A DNA stretch of 64,000 bases, taken from assembly GCA_006503535.1 (NCBI GenBank), contig QYRS01000008.1:248001-312000 (forward strand). Direction: 5' to 3'. The notes beneath the pieces were generated by a model. It did not search any database. It was not told the DNA's origin and saw nothing but the letters and a program-made list of their open reading frames with translations. Position numbers and translations under genes: made by a program. This stretch comes from Arthrinium phaeospermum. Taxonomy: Eukaryota; Ascomycota; Sordariomycetes; Amphisphaeriales; Apiosporaceae. Shown here in pieces: positions 47,700 through 58,344 of this stretch. Position 1 is the stretch's first letter; each line of letters starts with the position of its first letter.

Positions 47700-50293
47700 G
47701 ACAAACGGGCTCGCGATGTCCGCGCCTGATACCTAGTCGGGTGCTACTGCCTGCTAGTCGAAAGGGGAGGGGTGGGTGTGGTGAGGGGTGCACGGGGTGG
47801 TCCTCTCTTCCTTCCTTCCCTCCCGTACTGTAGGATCCAGTTTCCGGCTGGTTTAAAGAGTTTCGCGTAGAGTGGTGTCAGATCGCCGCGGGGATGGGCG
47901 TATCCGAAGGGCCAAAGACGCCAATTGACTTTGGGTTGCTGTCGCGGACGAGTCCCTGCGCGCGCGCATGAAAGAGGTCCCTGGGTGATTGATGCCAGCC
48001 CGCACCCTCCGAGTTATGCCGGGATGTCCTGTCCAGAGTCTGTGGGGTGCTGAAGAATGTCGCAAGAAGCAACCGAAGAAGGACCAAGGACGGTTCAGGA
48101 TGTCTGATGGGGGTGCAGTCTGTCTGTCATTTACGGGAAATCACAGCAACCGCAGACTCGGTTTGGATCTTGGTTGAATGGGCGTGGCGCGTGGCGTGTA
48201 AGTGGTCCCAGTCTCCCAAGTCTCCAGTTCGCAGCGTCGGGCAGATTTGATTTGATGCCAGTCGAGAGCACGAGAGGCAAGGATGCGGCAGCCCACTAGT
48301 CTTTGTCGACGGTAGCTCGGCCGGTATATGCCTGGGTGTCTGGACTTTGCTTGGCAGCGAATCAAACCAGTCGCAACAGCGTAGAAGGGTTGAAGAGCAG
48401 ACCGGATGCGCCTAATTGGTTGGAAGACGGCGGTCGCGCGGCAAGTATATGTCGAGTCGAGTCTGGACTGCGTGCGTTTCGTATCACTGGCCGTCTACCT
48501 ATTCGTTATCGCTACTCGGAGAAAAAGGTCGCGTTACTGGGCCGCCGTGGTCAGGTGTGGATATCTGGTAATTCGTAATTCCCGGCCTGCTGCCCAGTTT
48601 TTACCATTCAAGCTCTGCCAATGGGTGGATCGAGGGGAAAAGAAGGAGAAGAAGAACCAGAAGAAACAAGCACAAGAAGACGAAGATGAACGAGTGGAAT
48701 GAGGGACAAGAACGCAATAATGCAAACACCGTACGCACAGTGGCTGGCGCCGAAGAGGCAGGGGAGGTAATGAAGTAATTAAAGAAGAGGGCGAAAGAGG
48801 TCGGCGGGTAAACGTTTATGTTTCTGTTTCCTTTTCGACAACGTTACTTTTTTTTGGTCTTTTCTTCTTCTGTAAAACGGCTTTTCGACAAGAGACGAAT
48901 CAGTAGTAATAACGGCCGACATAAGACGAACTTAACACGTCGATCTACGACTCGGGATGCTCCTGCAATCCTGTAATGTGGTATCCAACGGCTGTCGCCT
49001 CCAACACGATGCTCCTCCGGCGTCCAAGTGTGTTTCTATCCCTCACAGACCGTTGCATCCCGCCCTGGCGACCTTCTCCACTGTCTGCCAGTATTACTAC
49101 TCAGCGTAATTTCACCATGGGGCACGTGTAATTTCTCTATCTAGATTAAGAGCTGCCAGCAAACATCATTGGCAGGGGGGGCTTGGAACTGAAGGCGGCA
49201 GCGAGAGCGACGGCGAGGCTTAAAGCGATGGACCGCTGAAGAGTCTAACCTACACAAGTGCCAAGGGCTAAGGGACGGGCCACCTGAGAAATCGCAACTG
49301 TCAGTTCAACGGCGCCTGGCCCCGAAATCAGTGACAGCCCTTGGGGACAATGTGCCGAAGCCTGGAAGTTGTGCCTGCAGCCAAAAGTAGATTATGGGAT
49401 CATGCTGGCCGTTTCAAGTGGCCTCGACGATTCATGAGCTTGCAAGATGCGTCTTAGCGTTGACGCAGGGGGTCGGCAAGGCTAATTGGCTCCCCATGTC
49501 TGCATGTCTCCCCCGAGTCCCCGGCCCACCCACCCACACGCACGCCAGCCAGCCCTGAAGATGGGGAGTGCCTGTCTCTTCTTCAGTGCAGAGTGCAGAG
49601 CGCAGAGCATGCCAAATGCTCTTACAGGCACAGGCTGACTGATACCGCTCGATGCTTCATTTGTGTACGCATACCGAAACGCTATATACACATATGCCGC
49701 CAGGCCAGTGCGATTCCCGTCAATGACATGACATGTATGGAGATGGAGATCAATACGATGGATGGATGACACGAGGGGGTTGCAACTTGTCTCACACGTG
49801 GGCAAGACATGGCATGACTGTAGATGGAAGAGCACTGCCGGCTTTCAGCCCCTCAAATACGAACACCATGAGGGAAGTCGTGTGGTGGCCAGGAGCCAAG
49901 AGGTTGCAATATGAGGACAGCGGTGCAAGACCTACGTTAGTACTACATACCTTACTTGATGTAAGTACCGTCGGCTTCGCTTATCAGCGGTGAGACGGCG
50001 ATCCGGTAGGTGGCTGCCGATACGGGCTCCGACCCCGCCCCCCGCTCCCCGAGGAGCTGCTTGGTTGCTGCTTCACAACATGACCGGACCGTAGTAACGT
50101 TACGGGGTGACATGCATGACTGACGATATCCCTCTTGGCTCTGCAACCAAACTTGCCATTTGTGAATAGCAACCTTTGGTCAACAACCACAGCGTGACTG
50201 ATTGGTCACTCATGCCGAGTGCGAACCCCTCAAATACATACTTCTTGTGGTCTATGGGATTGACCGTTACAAGAGGCACCCAATCTCAAGAAT
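47700..50293. other. 2.6-kb divergent intergenic region
   Basis: No gene seen between the coiled-coil gene (-) and the GH20 gene (+). A purine-only tract at about 48633-48680 (AAGAAGGAGAAGAAG type) is notable; the short frames present look random. Confidence 0.55.
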
Positions 50294-52588
50294 ATGCATA
50301 TGAAAATGAGATCCTTTTTGGCGTGGTTTGCCATGGGCGTTGCGGCCCTTCAGCCGTTGCCACCTCCGCCGGAATCAACATACAACGGCACCGGGCCTGG
50401 CCTGGTGCTCGACAGCAGCTTTCCGAAGACCATCTATGTCCAAAGTGACTTCGCCTCGCACCGCGATACAGGTGGCCTGACTCTGATTCCACCTTCGGGC
50501 CAGGAGTTTGCCGAAACATTCCGAGACGACCTCGCTCGTCTTACCAAGAGCGAGTGGTCGTTGAAGGTGGTGGGATCTTTTGGCAAGAACGACTCTGGGC
50601 TCTTTCTGGACCTGAATCGAGAAGATGAGGCAGCCGGCTTTCAGTATGCAAGCGGCCAGAGCACGGAGGAGGGCTACACCCTCCGCATCGTGGCCGACCA
50701 GGTGCGGATCACGGGCTCCGGCGCCCGCGGCGTGTGGTGGGGGACGCGGACGCTTCTGCAGCAACTCCTGATATCGAACTGGACGTCGGTGCCCGCCATG
50801 GAGCTCCGAGACGCCCCCGCGTACGCGACCCGAGGCTACATGCTCGATGCCGGAAGGAAGTGGTACTCGCCCTCCTTCCTCAAGGACTTGTGCACGTACG
50901 CCTCCTTCTTCAAGATGTCCGAGTTCCACTACCACATGAGCGACAACTACCCCCTCAACCGCGGCCGCAACGAGACGTGGAACCAAGTCTACAGCCAGTT
51001 CTCGCTCCGGCCCGAGAGCCAAGAGCTGGCGGGCATCGTCCAGCGCCCCAACGAGACGCTCAGCCGCGCCGACTTTGAAGACCTCCAGCAGCATTGTGCG
51101 AGCAGAGGCATCACGGTGATCCCGGAGATCGAAGCCCCGGGCCACTGCCTCAGCATCACGAAGTGGAAGCCGAAACTGGCTCTCGAGAAGAAAGACCTGT
51201 TGAACCTGACGCACCCCGAGAGCATACCCACAGTCAAGAAGATCTGGGCCGAGTTCCTGCCGTGGTTCCAGACCAAGGAGGTCCACGTGGGTGCTGACGA
51301 GTATGACTCGGCGTTGGCCGACGACTACATCACCTTTGTGAACGAGATGGCCTCGTTCGTGAACGCGACGTCCGGCAAGAGAATCCGAATCTGGGGCACG
51401 GAAGAGCCGTCCGAGAACCTCACCATCTCCACGGACGTCACCATCCAGCACTGGCAATACGGCCAATCGGACCCCGTCCAGCTCCAGCAAGCGGGCTACG
51501 ACCTCATCAACTCGGAAGACTGGTGGGCCTACATGTCCCTCAAGAACGACCACATGCCCATCCTGCCGGCCCCCTACCCCCAATTCTTCAACGAGACCCG
51601 GACCGTGCGCTTCGCCGACCGGGCGGGCTGGCAGTGGCAGCCCGCCCTCTACAACCCGGTCAACGCCACCGAGCAGCTGCCCGACGACGCGCGCGGCAAC
51701 AAGGGCGCCGTCCTGGCCGCCTGGAACGACAACGGGCCCGACGCCACCACGCAGCTCGAGGCCTTCTACGCCATGCGCCGCGGCATCCCCCTCGTGGCTG
51801 CCCGGGCCTGGAGCGGGGCCCGCGGACCGCAACTTGATGTGTCGAGCCTGGAGGCCTCCATCGACCTCCTATCTGCCCAGGCGCCGGGCCAGAACCTAGA
51901 TCGACGGAGCGACTTCACGTCCTGGACCAATACCAAAGACCCCCAAGCCGGCGGCAGCGAAAGTCCCGGCTCCGTCGTCACATTGGGCCACGGCAGCAAG
52001 GGCATGAACTACACCCTAACCCTCTCCGCCACGGGCCCCTTCATGCTCTCGTCAGCCGACGCGACGCTGCAGCTCTCCTCGGCAAGCGACGGCGGCCTGC
52101 TCACGTTCGTCGCGGACGGCTGGACGTACCCGCTCCGCGCGGTGCACGAGCAGGACGGCTTCGAGCCCGGCCACCCGGGCCGCATCTGGGCCAACTCGAC
52201 GCGGTCCACGCACGAGCCCGTGGCGGTCTCGACGCCCGCCGACATCACCCTCACGGGCGACCCCTTCGGCGGCAGCCGGGTCTGGGTCGACGGCCGCTTC
52301 GCGGGGCGGTTCGAGGTCTACGTGTTCGGCGGGAGGAACACCTTGTTCAGCTGGAGCCAGATGGCCTTCGTCGCGCCCCTGGAGACGGTGTCGGGCGGTT
52401 TGCAGAGCATCAAGCTCGAGCCGACGGTGAAAACCCCGGGCGGCCACAACAACGGCGGAACGAACGCCACGGTGCCGCCCGCGCAGAGTCAAGGGGGGCG
52501 GTTGCAGAGTCGTAAACTGTCGGGAGGGCAGCTCCTATTACTGGGTTTTGCCGGTGTTGCGGCTTGCTTGCTGCTAATACATACTTAG
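50294..52588 (+). CDS. GPI-anchored GH20-like beta-hexosaminidase family enzyme
   Basis: Single-exon gene of 764 residues. A signal peptide is visible (MRSFLAWFAMGVAALQP). The N-terminal domain to about 160 resembles the GH20-associated alpha/beta domain, ending in GARGVWWGTRTLLQQ. A GH20 barrel follows, with TRGYMLDAGRKWYSPSFL, the HYHMSDN strand and the catalytic Asp-Glu pair D335-E336 in HVGADEYD. In GH20 enzymes the Glu is the acid and the Asp orients the substrate N-acetyl group. After the barrel comes a beta-rich region to about 725. The C-terminus has a Gly/Asn/Thr linker, small residues (KLSGG) and a hydrophobic tail (LLLLGFAGVAACLLLIHT), typical of GPI attachment. Many N-glycosylation sites support the secretory route. 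The substrate is probably an N-acetylhexosaminide, but the exact specificity is open. Confidence 0.92.
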   Translation: MHMKMRSFLAWFAMGVAALQPLPPPPESTYNGTGPGLVLDSSFPKTIYVQSDFASHRDTGGLTLIPPSGQEFAETFRDDLARLTKSEWSLKVVGSFGKNDSGLFLDLNREDEAAGFQYASGQSTEEGYTLRIVADQVRITGSGARGVWWGTRTLLQQLLISNWTSVPAMELRDAPAYATRGYMLDAGRKWYSPSFLKDLCTYASFFKMSEFHYHMSDNYPLNRGRNETWNQVYSQFSLRPESQELAGIVQRPNETLSRADFEDLQQHCASRGITVIPEIEAPGHCLSITKWKPKLALEKKDLLNLTHPESIPTVKKIWAEFLPWFQTKEVHVGADEYDSALADDYITFVNEMASFVNATSGKRIRIWGTEEPSENLTISTDVTIQHWQYGQSDPVQLQQAGYDLINSEDWWAYMSLKNDHMPILPAPYPQFFNETRTVRFADRAGWQWQPALYNPVNATEQLPDDARGNKGAVLAAWNDNGPDATTQLEAFYAMRRGIPLVAARAWSGARGPQLDVSSLEASIDLLSAQAPGQNLDRRSDFTSWTNTKDPQAGGSESPGSVVTLGHGSKGMNYTLTLSATGPFMLSSADATLQLSSASDGGLLTFVADGWTYPLRAVHEQDGFEPGHPGRIWANSTRSTHEPVAVSTPADITLTGDPFGGSRVWVDGRFAGRFEVYVFGGRNTLFSWSQMAFVAPLETVSGGLQSIKLEPTVKTPGGHNNGGTNATVPPAQSQGGRLQSRKLSGGQLLLLGFAGVAACLLLIHT

Positions 52589-52907
52589 AACGATGCAATA
52601 GTTTCAGTTAGCGACTGAATATATAAGTTGCGAACATATTGTTCAGTTGTAGTATGAGACTTATGCGTAAGGTAGAAGGGGTTGGAGTGGAACAACCCAA
52701 TGTCTACACGAGTAGTCCAGTATTACTACCAATCTGCTACCGTCCAATACTTACGCAATGTTTTGAGTTCATGTATATTGATTTGTAAGTGCTTGAAATA
52801 TCCTGCCAAAAGCTATTCAAAAGTATCCAACAAAGCCCACAATCTACAGTAGGTAGGCAGGGATCATCATAATCATCATCGCATCTCCACATCGCCACAT
52901 CATTCCA
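52589..52907. other. convergent 3' region
   Basis: No gene seen. Short gap holding the 3' UTRs of the GH20-like gene (+) and the ABC transporter gene (-). Confidence 0.6.
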
Positions 52908-55900
52908 TCACGCCGCCAGCGTATTCGGCGCCGGCCCAAACTCGACCACCTTGCCATTATCCAACCGCACAAAGTAGTCCACATCCTTGACCGCCTCGAG
53001 CCGGTGCGCAATGGTGATGACGGTGCTCTGCCGCAGCTCGTCGCGCAGGACCTCCTGGATCGCCATGGCGGTGGCCTTGTCGATGGACGCCGTCGCCTCG
53101 TCGAGCACGACGACGGGGCTGCGCCGCAGCACCGCCCGCCCGATGCCCACGAGCTGCCGCTGGCCCTGGCTGAGGTTCTTGCCGCCGGCCTCGACGTGCG
53201 AGCGCAGCGACCAGTCGGCGCCCAAGACACGGCGCAGCACCGCCACGCACTCGTCGTCGCCGTGCTCGTGCAGCGGGTCCAGGTTCTGCCGCAGCGTCCC
53301 CGGGAACAGCACCGGGTCCTGCGCCACGAAGCTGATGCGCTGCCGCCACGTGTGCACGTCCACGTCGGCCAGGTCGAGGCCGCCCACCCGGATCCTGCCA
53401 TCGGTCGGCTTGAGCGTCGCCAGCAGCGCCAGGGCCAGCGTCGACTTGCCCGAGCCCGTGCGGCCCAGGACGGCGCAGGTGGCGCCCCCGGGGATCGTAA
53501 ACGAGACGTCGGAGAGCGAGGGCGCGAGGTGGGGCGCGTAGCGCATGGTGACGCCCTCGAAGTGGATGGCGTCGCCGTAGCTCGGCCAGGCGGAGGGGGG
53601 CGCGAGGTCGCCGCTGGACTCCTCCTCGAGGTCGAGCAGCTCGACGACACGCTCAACCGAGACAAAGTCCATCTGCAGCTGGCCGTACTGCTTGCAGAGG
53701 GCGTGGGTGGCCTCGACGAAGCGGGCGGCCGTGAGGAGGACGAAGGCGGTGAGCCCCGGGCTGAGCCCGCGGTACAGGGCGATGAGGGTCAGGGCGAAGG
53801 TGGCAAAGGCCGACAGCATGTCGAAGCGGTACTGCAGCCAGGCCTGCAGGCTCCAGTAGAAGTGGTCCATCTTCTGGAAGGCGTCGACGATGACAATGTT
53901 GCGGTTCTGGAAGTGCGTCTGGCTGCGGAAGGCCCGGATCGTGGCAAGCCCCTCGAGCAGGATGCCGAAGTTGGACATGAGCGGGCTGAGCGACACCATC
54001 TCGAGCCGCCGCAGGCTCTGCGACGTCGGCAGGAACTCCATGAAGAAGAAGATGAAGCCGGCCGTCATGATCAGCGCAAAGAAGAAGAAGAGCGGCGTGG
54101 CGGCAGCGATGACGGCCAAACAACTGATAAACGTCAAGCCGTTGAAGGCGAAGTTCTGCAGGGGGCCGATGACGCCGCCGTCCAGCATGCCGATATCCGA
54201 CGTCAATCGGTTCATCAGGCGGCCTACCGGCGTGACGTCGTAGAACCGGAACGTGGCATTGCTGACCTTGTTCAGGACCCGGACGAAGAGGTTCTTGGCG
54301 GCAACGTACAAAATCAGGAGCAAAGCGCAAGAGGCGAGGGTAAACACCAGCGTATTCAAGAGACCGATCGCCAGGTACCCGAGCAGCCAGGGGCTCACGT
54401 CGTCTTGGGGATTCGGCAAGTTCTTGAACATCCCAGAGCCAAAGCTGTCGTCTATCTGTGTCTCGGCATGGGCTTGGCCCTTCTTGTAGCCCTCGGTCCA
54501 GGCTTTGAGGAACCAGTCGCTGAACAGTCTGCTGAAGCGGAGAAGGGCGAACAGCGAGATCAGAACAGCCCACAGGTATAGCTTTCCTGCTTTGATGTAC
54601 GTCCAGTAGACAGACAAGACAACACCGCCGTCCTTGCGGTGCTCCTCTTCAATGAACTTGTCAGGAATGGCGGCATCGACCTCGGCGACAGCATCAGCCG
54701 AGTGTTGGTCTTCGCTTTCGGCCAGATTGTGCTCGGACTCGATGACGTTTTGCGGCACCTCGTCCGGCTGCAGCACGCGGGCTTTCCCATCATGCACCTC
54801 GACGGCTTGGTCTGCCAGATGTATACAGAGGTCGATCCGGTGCGTGACCAGAATGACGGTCCTGTCCTCAAAAAGGGGCCCCCGGAAGAGCTTCTGGACG
54901 ATCGACTCGGCCGTGTTGTGATCCAAGGGCGCCAGCGGATCGTCCAGCAGCAGGATTCGGGACTGGCTGTAGACGGCCCGGGCCAAGGCGACGCGGGCCT
55001 TTTGGCCTCCAGAGAGACCTACGCCTCCCTCGCCGATATCTGTCAGGTCTCCGTGCTTGAAGCCGGCAAGGTCCTGGGTCAGCGCGCAAGCCTCGAGAAC
55101 CTTTCGGTATCTTTCCGGCTCGTAGGGGGCACAGAACAGGATGTTCTCGCGAATGCTCATGTTCTGCAACCAGGGCGCCTGTGCACAGTAGCCAATCATC
55201 TCGGTCGGCAGGACGGCATCGCCGGCTTTCTGATCCAGTTCGCCGAGTATGCCTTGGAGGAGGGCGGTCTTACCCGCGCCGACCTGTCCATATACAACGC
55301 TAAAGCCCCTCGAGAACCGCAGGTTAAGATCGGACAGGACGGTATCGTGCATCCCAGGCCAAGACAAGGAGGCGTCGCGGAACTCGATGTCTTCCGGCAT
55401 CAGGGAGGATTCCCCTTCATCCTTGTCGGGCTCACGCATGAACGTCTCGAGTCGCTCGATGGCAACAGTCGCGTTCAGGAGAACCGTGATGAGGTCGGGC
55501 AATTCCCGTAGACTGGTCTCGAGCATGCTGAACAGCTGAAGCGCCGGGAAAGCAATATCGACCGTCAAGGATTGCTTGGCAATATACGTGTAAGCGAAGA
55601 AACTGGCCACAGGGAACAGCATGCCGGCCGAGATGTTGATAGTCGAGATGCTGACCGTCCAAAGCCCCGTGACAATCTTCAAGAAGAGCTCGTTGTTTCT
55701 CTCCTCCATGATACGCTTGAGCCACTCCGACTGCCAATCGTACCATCGTAGATGGCGGATCGCCTCCACAAACTGGGAAGTGGCTTGGAGCCGCTTGTCG
55801 GTCGCAGCCCGTCGAAGTTTCTCGTTGACGATTAGACGCCGGACGAACAGCGCGTTGAAGATCTGGACGAGGACGACCCACGCAATGCCCACCAGGCAAG

Positions 55901-57284
55901 ACCATCCCAGGAGGAGCCACAGCAGGCCTAGCGAGACGAGAAACTGCAGTGGTTTGGTGAATAGGTTGCCAAACTCCCAGAATCGCTGGGAGATCTCGTA
56001 GCAGTCATTCCTCATCAGGTTAAGGATCTTGCCCATGGTGGCCGGTGGCGGCGTGGCCTTGATCGGGGCATATTTGGCCGTCGTCTTGCGCCACGGGAGC
56101 CGCGCGAGGAGGCGGGCGTACCACCCCTGCTTCGGGTCTTCTCCGTTCAGACCGTTCCCGTTGACGTGGGCTGCATCCTTTTCATCCGGCGTGAATCCCT
56201 GCGACTTTCTGGTCAAAGTTTTGGCGTAGATACTGGTGATCATCTCCCCGCGAGACCTCTCGTAGGCACGCCGGCAATACCACAGGGAGAAGACGCCCGA
56301 CTGGCTGGCTGCCAGCCGCACCGCCAAGATGGCCACGGCAAAAGCGATGGATTCTTCCCTCGGCGACGTGGCACTCTGTATAGACGCCAACAAGCGCTGG
56401 AGCAGCATCGGCGTGCCTAGGTTGGCGCCGGACTCGACGAGAGCGAGAAAGGTGATGATGATCAAGTCGAGTCCGTTGGCGAGCATGAGTCGCTTGATCA
56501 ACGTGCCCTGGAGCGCCCCAAAAAGTTGGTGCAGTCGGGCGTGCTGGAACTCATACGGCAGAAGCCAGACATCACTATCGTCCAGTTGCTTCTTGTAGCC
56601 CTTTCGCAGGAGCGGCTTCAGCCAGGAAACCGTCATCCACTCCCATAAAGATACGTCGTCTTCGGGGCTGCGAAGCTCGACACTGGCGGCATCGTATTTG
56701 CCCGCGATTCCTTGGCGGCCTAACAGAGGATCTCGCATGGGCATGGAGAGGATGATGGTAATGCCGCCCAGTGCGATGAAAGCTTCGCCGAGGTGCAGTA
56801 TACTGGTCCGGTCTGCTAGCGTCTGTGTCGATATCGAAACCACCAGAGTGCCGACGAGGCTTGTCAGGAACAGGGCCAGGAGGGTCTTGGGCGTTTTCCG
56901 AGGCCGCTGGACAAGAGTCAGGATGAGCGACACAACCCATGGCGTGATTCCCAACCACCTGCAGGCATTCGGGGGAGGGGTTATAGCCGCAGCTATCGAT
57001 GCCCCAAGGCCTGATGTCGATATAAGTATAAGAGCAAAGGTATTGAGTGTCCATGGCCTCTTTACAGTGACTCTCTTTTCAAAATGTTCCTTGGCGAATA
57101 TCTGAAGCCACAACGGTCTGGTGGGGAGGACCTTGGAGGCTATATAGACCAGGGCCAAACCGCCCGCAACAGCGGCTTGGGCTATAGAGCTGTAGGTGAC
57201 GTCCATATTGTGTAGGGCTCCAAAGGAAGACTGCAAAGAGTGCTGCTGGTATGCAAAGAGCCGAGGAGAGCTAGAAGGATCCAT
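52908..57284 (-). CDS. ABC transporter, subfamily C (MRP type)
   Basis: Single-exon gene for a full-length exporter of 1458 residues from the ATG at 57284 (an earlier in-frame TTG is not used). The layout is TMD0-TMD1-NBD1-TMD2-NBD2, as in MRP/ABCC pumps, which move drugs, conjugates or metabolites across the plasma or vacuolar membrane. A TMD0 of about five spans occupies residues 20-190. NBD1 has Walker A GQVGAGKT (near 665), signature LSGGQKARVALARAVY and Walker B ILLLDDPLAPLD, in which Asp replaces the catalytic Glu as usual for MRP NBD1. NBD2 has Walker A GRTGSGKST (near 1273), signature LSQGQRQLVGIGRAVL and Walker B VVVLDEATASID with the Glu present. Only NBD2 should hydrolyse ATP efficiently. 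The substrate is unknown; no biosynthetic genes are adjacent. Confidence 0.95.
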   Translation of the reverse strand: MDPSSSPRLFAYQQHSLQSSFGALHNMDVTYSSIAQAAVAGGLALVYIASKVLPTRPLWLQIFAKEHFEKRVTVKRPWTLNTFALILISTSGLGASIAAAITPPPNACRWLGITPWVVSLILTLVQRPRKTPKTLLALFLTSLVGTLVVSISTQTLADRTSILHLGEAFIALGGITIILSMPMRDPLLGRQGIAGKYDAASVELRSPEDDVSLWEWMTVSWLKPLLRKGYKKQLDDSDVWLLPYEFQHARLHQLFGALQGTLIKRLMLANGLDLIIITFLALVESGANLGTPMLLQRLLASIQSATSPREESIAFAVAILAVRLAASQSGVFSLWYCRRAYERSRGEMITSIYAKTLTRKSQGFTPDEKDAAHVNGNGLNGEDPKQGWYARLLARLPWRKTTAKYAPIKATPPPATMGKILNLMRNDCYEISQRFWEFGNLFTKPLQFLVSLGLLWLLLGWSCLVGIAWVVLVQIFNALFVRRLIVNEKLRRAATDKRLQATSQFVEAIRHLRWYDWQSEWLKRIMEERNNELFLKIVTGLWTVSISTINISAGMLFPVASFFAYTYIAKQSLTVDIAFPALQLFSMLETSLRELPDLITVLLNATVAIERLETFMREPDKDEGESSLMPEDIEFRDASLSWPGMHDTVLSDLNLRFSRGFSVVYGQVGAGKTALLQGILGELDQKAGDAVLPTEMIGYCAQAPWLQNMSIRENILFCAPYEPERYRKVLEACALTQDLAGFKHGDLTDIGEGGVGLSGGQKARVALARAVYSQSRILLLDDPLAPLDHNTAESIVQKLFRGPLFEDRTVILVTHRIDLCIHLADQAVEVHDGKARVLQPDEVPQNVIESEHNLAESEDQHSADAVAEVDAAIPDKFIEEEHRKDGGVVLSVYWTYIKAGKLYLWAVLISLFALLRFSRLFSDWFLKAWTEGYKKGQAHAETQIDDSFGSGMFKNLPNPQDDVSPWLLGYLAIGLLNTLVFTLASCALLLILYVAAKNLFVRVLNKVSNATFRFYDVTPVGRLMNRLTSDIGMLDGGVIGPLQNFAFNGLTFISCLAVIAAATPLFFFFALIMTAGFIFFFMEFLPTSQSLRRLEMVSLSPLMSNFGILLEGLATIRAFRSQTHFQNRNIVIVDAFQKMDHFYWSLQAWLQYRFDMLSAFATFALTLIALYRGLSPGLTAFVLLTAARFVEATHALCKQYGQLQMDFVSVERVVELLDLEEESSGDLAPPSAWPSYGDAIHFEGVTMRYAPHLAPSLSDVSFTIPGGATCAVLGRTGSGKSTLALALLATLKPTDGRIRVGGLDLADVDVHTWRQRISFVAQDPVLFPGTLRQNLDPLHEHGDDECVAVLRRVLGADWSLRSHVEAGGKNLSQGQRQLVGIGRAVLRRSPVVVLDEATASIDKATAMAIQEVLRDELRQSTVITIAHRLEAVKDVDYFVRLDNGKVVEFGPAPNTLAA

Positions 57285-58344
57285 GATGGGCGAAAATGGC
57301 AAAATATAATATATGAAACGGTCCTGGCTCTAGCAGTGTGTCTCCGGCCCTTCCAAAAGACAAACCATAACGGAGATAGGGTATTGTTGTCCACGGTGTT
57401 GTTGAAGACCGTGGAATGCAACAACCCTGTGTATTTTTATACTTTTATGGTATTCTCGAGAAAAAGACTGGTCAAAAAAAAGGCGGAGATAGAGAACCCA
57501 AAGAGAGACTGAGACTATACGGGTATAGATAGGTGTGTAGAAAAGGGAAGGGAAGGGTTGAAGGGATCGGGTAAGTCGATAATGGCCAGGCTGACTAGTC
57601 ACTTAGTCGTGCATTACTGTTGTCTAGCCTTCAAGCCTTGCCTTGCATGCCACCCGCCCGACCCATGCAGTCCACACCTCTGAGCGAGTAAGTGGAGAAG
57701 CAGCGGTGATCATCCATACCTTCCTTCCCAGACAAGAGGGACACACACCGCACCGTGCCGGCCTTTTCTGAGCCCTCTCGCCCTTTCTGAGTCTTTCAAC
57801 CAACCTGGGCGGCGTAACGGCGCTTCTGCCTGCACTTAGCATTGGTCCTTTTCGAGGCCGTTGCGCACACACCTCGATTTGAGGAGCCCATGGCCCATTG
57901 AACGGCACAGCATTAGACTGGCATGTGCTGTCACCCATGATTAACAGGCCAGCAGGCCTGGGCCGTACTTGACCGACCCCCCGTCGGCTTTGCGGGGTGG
58001 AGTGCATTCGAGGGAGAGCCGCCGGCACACTTGGTCCCGAATACCGGTATCGGAAATCCGAGGTTTCTTATCTACCTAGATTATGTTCGCTGTACTTCAT
58101 ATAAGACCATTTACATTGGCTACATCACACATTGCACATTGCACATCACACGACAGAAAGAAAGAAAGATAGATAGATAGATGTCGATGTAGCACCTAGC
58201 AGAAAAGATCATGATGACGATAAAATGATGAATTCGTATAATCATAAAAACACAGAATGAATCTGCCTTCAAAAGGTATCCCAGATGCACCACTATATCC
58301 CCAGGGTATCACGATTGCGCAACCAGAAATTCCCCTCCACCTCC
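57285..58344. other. intergenic region
   Basis: No gene seen. Upstream region of the ABC transporter gene (-) and 3' region of the annexin gene (-). A GAAA/GATA tetranucleotide tract lies at about 58155-58182. Confidence 0.55.

Noticed and set aside
50375..51832. 485-codon minus-strand frame
   Set aside because: Antisense to the GH20-like gene, which has clear catalytic motifs and a signal peptide; the shadow frame has neither.
53004..54581. 525-codon + strand frame
   Set aside because: Antisense to the ABC transporter NBD2/TMD2 region, with Gln/Glu/Arg/Val-rich shadow composition and no domain.
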